In this document: piece by piece, positions 1 to 5,610 of the stretch | How the letters are laid out: every line of letters begins with the position of its first letter | Numbering within the stretch: the stretch's first letter is position 1 | Assembly (NCBI GenBank): GCA_002426495.1 | Contig: DIQC01000094.1 | Location: forward strand, 13,411-25,312 | Direction: 5' to 3' | Length of the DNA: 11,902 nucleotides | Source of the DNA: Thermacetogenium sp. UBA5472 | GTDB taxonomy: Bacteria > Bacillota > DSM-12270 > Thermacetogeniales > Thermacetogeniaceae | The notes under the pieces: model-generated | What the model was told of the DNA's origin: nothing | Seen by the model: only the letters and a program-made list of their open reading frames with translations | Database searches by the model: none | Position numbers and translations under genes: made by a program

Positions 1-1377
1 ACCGGACAGGAGGTAGACATTGAAGACGCTTTTTCGTTTCATAAAAATTTACCAGAGAGCAAGAAAGCGTACTGTAAACTGCGGGCAGGGCAGGAGAAAA
101 AGCTGATCTATCTTCAGCCCCGTGCTGGTGTGGCTTTGCTTTCCCAACATATAGAACTTTTATCCAAGCTTGAATCAGAGGGTGAAGCAGATTTTTTACC
201 CACAACCATCGATTCATATACACGCCAAAATCGCTATAATGAGTCGGCTAGGGGAATTGAAGAGTCAAAAGCAGCAGGGAGGTCTCTTTTGAATGGGCTC
301 CCTGCTGTTAATTATGGGGTGGCAGGCTGCCGTAAGATCATCAATGCCTTGGATTCTCCTGTCCAGGTCAGGCATGGCACACCTGATGCAAGGCTGCTGG
401 CGGAGATCACCCTGGCGGCAGGGTTTACCGATTTTGAAGGGGGAGGCATTTCCTACAATATTCCTTATGCCAAGGATGTATCACTGGAGCAATCTCTTGC
501 TAACTGGCAGTATGTGGACAGGCTGTGCGGTTTTTACGCCGATGAGGGAATTATCATCAACCGTGAGATGTTTGGCCCTCTTACCGGCACACTGGTGCCA
601 CCTTGTATATCTCACGCTATCGGCATCATTGAAGCCCTGCTAGCTGCTGCTCAGGGTGTGAAAAGCATTGCTATCGGTTATGGCCAGGGGGGAAATCTGT
701 ACCAGGATACTGCCGCCCTGCGCACACTGGCTCGTTTGGGAAGAGATTATTTGGACCGCTATGGTTTTGGTGATGTTCAGCTGACCACTGTTTTTCATCA
801 ATGGATGGGGGGCTTCCCCCAGGAAGAGTCCCGTGCCCTGGGAGTAATCGCCTGGGGTGCTGCTACCGCTGCTTTAGCGGGAGTGAACAAGGTCATCGTC
901 AAAACTCCTCATGAAGCACTGGGGATACCTACGGCCGAGGCCAACATTGCGGGACTGCTCTGTACTCGCCAGGTGATGCGCATGCTGGGTGAGCAGGAAC
1001 TGGCAAGAACATCTCTGGTCAATGAAGAAGAAGACGTGATTGTGCGTGAGGTAAATGAAATTATTGATAAGGTGTTTGAACTGGGAGAGGGTGATCTGGT
1101 GGTAGGTGTTGTGCGAGCATTTGCGGCAGGTGTGCTGGATGTTCCCTTTGCTCCCTCTCGTTGTACAAGAGGAGCGATCATGCCTGTTCGGGATCAGTAT
1201 GGAGCGATTAGGTTTTTGAACACAGGAGATATTCCTTTTTCGTCAGAGGTCAAGGATTACCATAGGCAGAAGATCGAAGATCGAGCACACAACGAGAAGA
1301 GAGAAGCAGGGTTTAGGATGGTTATCGATGACATCTATGCCATCAGTAAGGGCAGACTAGTTGGGAAACCGAGGTGA
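1..1377 (+). CDS. glmE: Glutamate mutase (methylaspartate mutase) epsilon subunit, 5'-truncated by window edge
   Basis: This is the substrate-binding TIM-barrel subunit of the cytoplasmic, coenzyme-B12-dependent glutamate mutase, which rearranges L-glutamate to (2S,3S)-3-methylaspartate together with the small B12-binding S subunit. The frame is open from base 1, so the GTG at 130 is internal; 458 residues are visible. The residues that bind glutamate in the Clostridium cochlearium enzyme are all recognisable: the three arginines of the 'arginine claw' (R66 in QPRAG at base 121, R100 in SYTRQ at 223, R149 in RHGTPDAR at 370), then the Glu of FEGGG and both Tyr of SYNIPY. The spacing matches that enzyme exactly and implies that about 25 N-terminal residues lie upstream. 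The FGPLTGTLVPP and TVFHQWMGGFPQ blocks are also family hallmarks. The stop lies 7 nt before mal. The S subunit (glmS) and the reactivator glmL are not in the window and are probably upstream. Identification is very secure. Confidence 0.97.
   Translation, partial: TGQEVDIEDAFSFHKNLPESKKAYCKLRAGQEKKLIYLQPRAGVALLSQHIELLSKLESEGEADFLPTTIDSYTRQNRYNESARGIEESKAAGRSLLNGLPAVNYGVAGCRKIINALDSPVQVRHGTPDARLLAEITLAAGFTDFEGGGISYNIPYAKDVSLEQSLANWQYVDRLCGFYADEGIIINREMFGPLTGTLVPPCISHAIGIIEALLAAAQGVKSIAIGYGQGGNLYQDTAALRTLARLGRDYLDRYGFGDVQLTTVFHQWMGGFPQEESRALGVIAWGAATAALAGVNKVIVKTPHEALGIPTAEANIAGLLCTRQVMRMLGEQELARTSLVNEEEDVIVREVNEIIDKVFELGEGDLVVGVVRAFAAGVLDVPFAPSRCTRGAIMPVRDQYGAIRFLNTGDIPFSSEVKDYHRQKIEDRAHNEKREAGFRMVIDDIYAISKGRLVGKPR
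1371..1377 (+). promoter_or_regulatory. Ribosome-binding site fixing the mal start
   Basis: GAGGTGA lies 7 nt before the ATG at 1385 and includes the glmE stop codon TGA (1375-1377). It favours the ATG at 1385 over the in-frame TTG at 1361, which would overlap glmE and has no ribosome-binding site. The arrangement suggests translational coupling. Confidence 0.7.
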
Positions 1378-1384
1378 AGGGCTA

Positions 1385-2665
1385 ATGCGCATTGAGAAGG
1401 TATTGGCGGCAAAGGGTTTAACTGGGTTTTATTTTGATGATCAGCTGGCCATCAAACAAGGAGCCAGAGATGATGGGATGGCATACAATGGCCAACCTGT
1501 GACCCCCGGTTTCACACAGGTGCGCCAGAGCGGGGAATCATTGAGTATCATGTTATTGCTCACAGATGGACAGGTGGCGTATGGGGACTGCGCGGCAGTT
1601 CAGTATTCAGGAGCCTGCGGGCGGGATCCTTTATTCTTGGCTGAGAAGTTCAAGCCACTGGTAGAGGGTTTTCTTGCGGAAAGGTTAGAGGGCAAAGAGG
1701 TTTCCTCATTCAGGGAAATGGCTGAGGAAGTTGACCTGCTTTCAGGACCAGATGGCAAAAAGCTGCATACAGCTCTTCGATATGGCCTGACACAGGCTTT
1801 GCTGCATGCGGTTGCTATTAAAGAGAAGAAACTGATGTGCGAAGTTCTGGCTGAAGAGTATCACACCAAATTGATTGCGGAGCCTGTTCCTATTTTTGCC
1901 CAGACTGGGGATGATCGCTATGGACACGCAGATCAGGCTATCCTCAAGCGGGCTGATGTGCTCCCCCATGGATTGTTTAATAATGCGGAAACGAAAATTG
2001 GTTCTAACGGAGAGAAACTGTGTGAGTATGTGTCATGGCTGAAGAAGCGTGTTAAGGAGCTGGGTGGCGAGGATTACCGCCCTATTCTACACATAGATGT
2101 TTACGGAACTCTGGGGATTCTCTTTGATAACAACCTGGAAAAGATAGCCGATTATTTGGCTCGCCTGGAGACACAGGCTTCGCCATTGCAGCTGCGCATC
2201 GAGGGACCCATAGATATGGGGTCAAAGGAAGGGCAGATGGAAGCCCTGCAAAAGCTGATGCTCCTCTTGGTTGTGAAGGGGGTAAAGGTAGAGATCGTTG
2301 CTGATGAATGGTGCAATACCCTGGAGGACGTAAGGGATTTTGTGGATGCCCGTGCGGGTGATATGATCCAAGTAAAGACACCAGACCTGGGGGGCATCAA
2401 CAACACTGTCGAGGCGATTCTGTATGCTAAAAGTAATGGGGTAGGCGCCTATCAGGGGGGAACCTGTAATGAAACAGATCGCTCAGCACGGGTGTGTGTG
2501 CATACAGCCCTAGCTACCCGTCCCGATCAAATGCTAGCCAAACCTGGTATGGGTGTTGATGAAGGCATGATGATCGTGTTCAACGAAATGCAGAGGGCAC
2601 TGCGCATACTGAATTATAAGAAATGCACCGGTGCACTGGGGACGGTTCCTGCTGCATCTGAATGA
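1385..2665 (+). CDS. mal: Methylaspartate ammonia-lyase (3-methylaspartase)
   Basis: This enolase-superfamily lyase removes ammonia from 3-methylaspartate to give mesaconate, the second step of the methylaspartate route of glutamate fermentation. With the ATG at 1385 the protein has 426 residues, and its numbering matches the clostridial and Citrobacter enzymes. Metal ligands are D238 (HIDVYG), E273 (IEGP) and D307 (VADEW). Q329 and the catalytic base K331 lie in QVKTPD, and T360/C361 in GGTCNET. H195 (LPHG) and Q173 (IFAQTGDD) correspond to family H194 and Q172. All key residues are present, so the enzyme should be active. The family's usual length is about 413; the extra 13 residues (414-426) form a C-terminal tail whose coding sequence, from 2636, belongs to a repeated block also found at the end of the gene at 4530-5462. 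The gene follows glmE closely and is presumably co-transcribed with it. Confidence 0.97.
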   Translation: MRIEKVLAAKGLTGFYFDDQLAIKQGARDDGMAYNGQPVTPGFTQVRQSGESLSIMLLLTDGQVAYGDCAAVQYSGACGRDPLFLAEKFKPLVEGFLAERLEGKEVSSFREMAEEVDLLSGPDGKKLHTALRYGLTQALLHAVAIKEKKLMCEVLAEEYHTKLIAEPVPIFAQTGDDRYGHADQAILKRADVLPHGLFNNAETKIGSNGEKLCEYVSWLKKRVKELGGEDYRPILHIDVYGTLGILFDNNLEKIADYLARLETQASPLQLRIEGPIDMGSKEGQMEALQKLMLLLVVKGVKVEIVADEWCNTLEDVRDFVDARAGDMIQVKTPDLGGINNTVEAILYAKSNGVGAYQGGTCNETDRSARVCVHTALATRPDQMLAKPGMGVDEGMMIVFNEMQRALRILNYKKCTGALGTVPAASE

Positions 2666-2700
2666 AATGTGTGACACAGGGGGACGGTTCTCCTGTGTCA
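2636..2700 (+). repeat. REP-like palindromic repeat with a coding half at the 3' end of mal
   Basis: There are two parts. Bases 2636-2661 are the last codons of mal and match 5433-5458 at 24 of 26 positions (shared core CGGTTCCTGCTGCATCTGA). Bases 2672-2700 form a palindrome with arms GACACAGG and CCTGTGTC around a core containing GACGGTTC. The core GACGGTTC occurs in both parts, so the element looks like a tandem pair of half-related units. There is no T-run after the hairpin, so it is not a classical intrinsic terminator. Dispersed palindromes of this kind are common in clostridial genomes, and REP elements in general can be mobilised by RAYT transposases; membership of that class is inferred. 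Confidence 0.8.
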
Positions 2701-2722
2701 TAAATGGTTTTGGATGTTTCAG

Positions 2723-2764
2723 ACTTCTGGCCTCCGACTTCCGCTTTTCAGGGAGGTTGGAAGT
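2723..2764. repeat. 13-bp hairpin in the mal-atuA gap
   Basis: ACTTCTGGCCTCC (2723-2735) can pair with GGAGGTTGGAAGT (2752-2764) over 13 bp as RNA, including three G-U pairs, with a 16-nt loop. ACTTCC/GACTTC units repeat inside it, as in simple intergenic repeats. An A-run follows at 2768-2773, so a terminator would only make sense on the minus strand, where no gene ends nearby. Function unknown. Confidence 0.45.
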
Positions 2765-2812
2765 GGGAAAAAACCAATCAGTGGTGCCGACCAGATTCCG
2801 ATGATCTAAAAA

Positions 2813-2841
2813 CGTGACAAAAGGATCGTTTCCGCGTCACG
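2813..2841 (+). other. Short stem just upstream of the atuA ribosome-binding site
   Basis: CGTGAC (2813-2818) is complementary to GTCACG (2836-2841), four bases before the AGGAG at 2845-2849 that serves the ATG at 2859. It could be a small 5'-leader structure or chance; a 6-bp stem is weak evidence. Confidence 0.25.
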
Positions 2842-2858
2842 GTTAGGAGTGATATTAA

Positions 2859-4214
2859 ATGAAACAGTTGACATTACTTTCACCAACAGCCATTTTAGGG
2901 TATGGTTTCCCGGATAGTTCCTTTGAACGAGGCATTTCTTTTGGGCCAGATGTGATAGCTGTCGATGCCGGTTCATCTGACCCTGGCCCCTATTATCTGG
3001 GTTCTGGCAAATGCTTTGTATCCCGGGTAGCTGTTAAAAGAGATCTGACCTATCTTTTGCGGGCAGCTCGAACACTTAGAGTGCCATTAGTGATCGGCTC
3101 AGCTGGGGGTTCAGGGGCAAAACCGCACCTGGAGTGGTGCCATGATATAATAATGGAGGTAGCGAAAGAAGAGGGGATATCCTTTCGCCTGGCTGTAATC
3201 TCCGCCGATGTGCAGCACTCCTACCTGAAAGACGCTATGTGGGATGGGCGCGTCAAGTCCTTAGGACCGGTGCCTGACCTGAGTGAAGCCGATATCTCTG
3301 AGAGCACATATTTGGCGGCACAGATGGGGATTGAGCCATTTCTCAAAGCCCTTGATGGGGGAGCAGATGTTATCCTGGCTGGGCGTTCTTATGACCCGGC
3401 GGTTTTTGCTGCTTTTCCCGTATGGAAAGGTTATAATAAAGGGCTTGCTTTGCATCTGGGGAAAATTCTAGAATGCGCGGCCATAGCCGCACTTCCAGGC
3501 AGTGGAAGTGACTGCATGATGGGTTTCCTGGAGGAAGACTGCTTTATGGTTGAGCCGGCTAATACGGAGCGGCGGGCTACTGTGGAATCAGTAGCGGCAC
3601 ACACCCTTTATGAGAAGAGTGATCCTTATTTGCTCCCAGGACCGGGAGGGGAACTGGACCTTTATAAAACAGAGTTTGAACAGGTTACAGATCGCCGAGT
3701 GGCTGTCAAGGGAAGTTCCTTCCGTGAGCAACCCTATACTGTTAAGGTTGAGGGGGCAAAAAAAATAGGCTTTCGTGTGATCACCATTGCAGGGGCACGG
3801 GATCCTCGCTTTATTGAGCACCTGGATGAGATAATTGCCGGTGTAGAGGAACGCACTATCGGCAACTTCCAATGGGAGAAAGGCAAGTTCAAGCTGATGT
3901 TCCATATTTATGGAAAGAACGGTGTCCTGGGAGAGCAGGAACCCCATCCCAATGCGGGACATGAGGTGGGAATAGTTATCGAAGCTGTTGCCAAAACACA
4001 GGAACTGGCAGAGGCTGTTTTAGGTTTTGCCCGCTCCACAATGCTTCATTACGGATTCCCGGGAAGGCTTGCCACTGCAGGGAACCTCGCCTTTCCTTAC
4101 TCACCTTCAGACTTCAAGGTGGGGGAAGCATATGTCTTTTCCGTACATCACCTTTTATCATTAGCCAGTCCTAATGAAATATTCCCTGTGATCTTTGAGG
4201 AGGTGGGCTCATGA
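2859..4214 (+). CDS. AtuA/DUF1446 family protein
   Basis: This 451-residue protein belongs to the 'acyclic terpene utilisation AtuA' (DUF1446) family, whose biochemical activity is not firmly known. Visible family features are the glycine-rich GSAGGSGAKPH near residues 80-90, GRSYDPAVFAAFPVWKGY near 175-192, the LGKILECAA segment near 200-208, and VEPANTERRATVESVAAHTLYE near 231-252. No signal peptide or membrane segment is seen, so it is probably cytoplasmic. AGGAG at 2845-2849 supports the ATG at 2859. The stop overlaps the start of the DUF4387 gene (ATGA), which indicates coupling and probably a complex. AtuA is named after terpene degradation in Pseudomonas, but here the neighbours are glutamate mutase and methylaspartase. 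I infer a role on mesaconate or a derivative, or in supporting the pathway; the sequence does not prove this. Confidence 0.88.
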   Translation: MKQLTLLSPTAILGYGFPDSSFERGISFGPDVIAVDAGSSDPGPYYLGSGKCFVSRVAVKRDLTYLLRAARTLRVPLVIGSAGGSGAKPHLEWCHDIIMEVAKEEGISFRLAVISADVQHSYLKDAMWDGRVKSLGPVPDLSEADISESTYLAAQMGIEPFLKALDGGADVILAGRSYDPAVFAAFPVWKGYNKGLALHLGKILECAAIAALPGSGSDCMMGFLEEDCFMVEPANTERRATVESVAAHTLYEKSDPYLLPGPGGELDLYKTEFEQVTDRRVAVKGSSFREQPYTVKVEGAKKIGFRVITIAGARDPRFIEHLDEIIAGVEERTIGNFQWEKGKFKLMFHIYGKNGVLGEQEPHPNAGHEVGIVIEAVAKTQELAEAVLGFARSTMLHYGFPGRLATAGNLAFPYSPSDFKVGEAYVFSVHHLLSLASPNEIFPVIFEEVGS

Positions 4215-4549
4215 AATTGGTAGAATTGGCTTCAGTGATCAGAACCAAGAATGCGGGTCCCTTTGAGCTGACCATCGATGTGATTTTCAAAGACCGGGAG
4301 ACCTATCAACTGGCCAAGAATAACAACATTTTAAATGCTGCTCTCATCGCTGAGTTGTACAATGTGCCAGAGTCTGATATTTTAACCGCTATTTATTTTG
4401 ATCCCGCCTGTGCTTTTAAGGCGACGATGAAGAGAAAAATGCCTTGCGGCGATCTGGGAGAAAATGATATTTACGGGGCACAGCAGCATGCTCCTTTGCT
4501 TGATCTTGAAGTAAAGTTGGGGGATGGAGATGAACACTCAGATTCATGA
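4211..4549 (+). CDS. DUF4387 family protein
   Basis: This small protein of 112 residues matches the DUF4387 family, which has no known reaction. Family-like segments are ASVIRTKNAGPFELTIDVIF near residues 7-26 and, near the C-terminus, the conserved GENDIYGAQQHAPLL (residues about 83-97). The start ATG at 4211 overlaps the AtuA stop (ATGA) and is preceded by GAGGAGGTGG. DUF4387 proteins are typically encoded beside, or fused to, AtuA/DUF1446 proteins, so the two very likely act as partners. The 3' end overlaps the next gene by about 20 bases. No membrane segment or signal peptide is visible. The family assignment is good; the function is unknown. Confidence 0.85.
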   Translation: MKLVELASVIRTKNAGPFELTIDVIFKDRETYQLAKNNNILNAALIAELYNVPESDILTAIYFDPACAFKATMKRKMPCGDLGENDIYGAQQHAPLLDLEVKLGDGDEHSDS

Positions 4550-5462
4550 GTTTTTGATGCATGCCGTATACTTTGCCCCACGGGGCAGGAGAAGGATCCA
4601 TGAGCTGGGGGCTGATATCACCCAGCGCTATATGTCAGCTGAGGATCTGCTGATCGGTGTCATCGGAGATGCCGGGGCGGGAAAATCCCTGCTCATTCAG
4701 GGTATGTTTCCAGGACTTGAGCTCTCCAATGATGATAAGGGGATCAATGTGCGCCCACTCCCTCTTCTTTATCAAGCCGAAAATGATAATTTTGAACATC
4801 ATACATACCATATTGATATGCGGTTTGAACTGGCATTTGCACAACTCCCTGTACTAGCTGATGCTGTGCGCAAGGCCATGCAGGAAGGCTGCCGTGTTGT
4901 AGTGGAGCACTTTGAGCTCCTTTATCCGCAGCTGAAGATGAATGCCCATGTGCTGGTAGGCATCGGTGAAGAGGTGATCATAGCCAGGCCCGGGATATTC
5001 GGCCCCTTGCCAGAACAGATCAAATCTATTGTCTACAAGTCACTTGCTTATCGCAAAATGGCACACTCGGCGGAAGATATCACCCAAAAAGTGCTGGAAA
5101 GGATGGGGGTACCCCTGGCTGGCGATCATGACGATATACGCCGGGGTTTCATGCTCTGCTACCCGCCTCCGAAACAGCCCCATGCGGATCTCTCACTTGT
5201 GGAAGAGCTTGTTAAAGAAATCATCGCCAAAGATTTGACTATAGTTCCGGAAGGGAACTGGAGAATTAAATTTGGTGATATGAAAATGAAGTGTACAGGT
5301 CCGCGTATTCATGTCCGCAGTACTGGTGAGATTGAAAACTTTCGTTTGATCAAAAACTATATCCATGACCCCCAAAGTGGAGGGTATAGAATTGTAGGAT
5401 TGGTTGGGGATGAATTCACTGGAGAAGATGTACTGGGAGCGGTTCCTGCTGCATCTGACTGA
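4530..5462 (+). CDS. P-loop NTPase segment plus alanyl-tRNA-synthetase-like SAD domain protein
   Basis: This 310-residue protein has a Walker A motif GDAGAGKS at residues 46-53, followed by a middle region, RPGIFGPLPEQIKSIVYKS near 153-171 and AHSAEDI near 178. Its C-terminal segment, CTGPRIHVRSTGEIENFRLI (255-274) then GGYRIVGLVG, resembles the second additional (zinc-binding SAD) domain of alanyl-tRNA synthetase, where Cys and His precede TGEI. The Cys-His spacing here is five rather than the usual three, so zinc binding is uncertain. No aminoacylation core is present. Two ATGs (4524, 4530) are possible; GGGGG at 4519-4523 is better spaced for 4530. It overlaps the DUF4387 gene and ends the triad. 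Role unknown; it could be a maturation or nucleotide-dependent factor, or a kinase-like protein. The last residues, LGAVPAASD, come from a repeat block shared with mal. Confidence 0.7.
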   Translation: MNTQIHEFLMHAVYFAPRGRRRIHELGADITQRYMSAEDLLIGVIGDAGAGKSLLIQGMFPGLELSNDDKGINVRPLPLLYQAENDNFEHHTYHIDMRFELAFAQLPVLADAVRKAMQEGCRVVVEHFELLYPQLKMNAHVLVGIGEEVIIARPGIFGPLPEQIKSIVYKSLAYRKMAHSAEDITQKVLERMGVPLAGDHDDIRRGFMLCYPPPKQPHADLSLVEELVKEIIAKDLTIVPEGNWRIKFGDMKMKCTGPRIHVRSTGEIENFRLIKNYIHDPQSGGYRIVGLVGDEFTGEDVLGAVPAASD

Positions 5463-5487
5463 CACAGGGCACGGTTCTCTTGTGTCA
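5433..5487 (+). repeat. REP-like palindromic repeat with a coding half at the 3' end of the P-loop/SAD gene
   Basis: Bases 5433-5458 match the mal block 2636-2661 at 24 of 26 positions and are read in the same frame. They are followed, after a 1-nt spacer instead of 10, by a palindrome at 5460-5487 (arms GACACA and TGTGTC around CACGGTTCTC). The stop codon TGA (5460-5462) is the first triplet of the palindrome, so the repeat sets the end of the protein. One base is missing and a few differ relative to the copy at 2672-2700. Confidence 0.8.
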
Positions 5488-5610
5488 ATTTGAATGAGAT
5501 GGAACTGGGTCGGGGCAGCAGGAGCATTTTCGCTGGCACCTTACGAACCGGCTAGATGATGTTTGCTATTTTGTTTTAGTATTACTATTGATTGATGAGG
5601 AGGAGAAAGC

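Noticed and set aside
130..1377. Start of glmE at GTG 130
   Set aside because: The frame is open to base 1 and the essential QPRAG arginine (base 121) lies upstream of this codon, so it is internal.
1361..1384. TTG start for mal with 8 extra residues
   Set aside because: No ribosome-binding site, overlap with glmE, and active-site numbering fits the family when ATG 1385 is residue 1.
2672..2700. Palindromic repeat as a Rho-independent terminator of mal
   Set aside because: The stem is only about 8 bp with a large loop and no T-run follows; copies occur at several loci with the same sequence, which fits a dispersed repeat better.
5564..5592. Possible promoter TTGCTA-17-TATTGA before the molybdenum hydroxylase
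   Set aside because: The -10 matches only three of six consensus bases and the predicted start would fall in or next to the ribosome-binding site.
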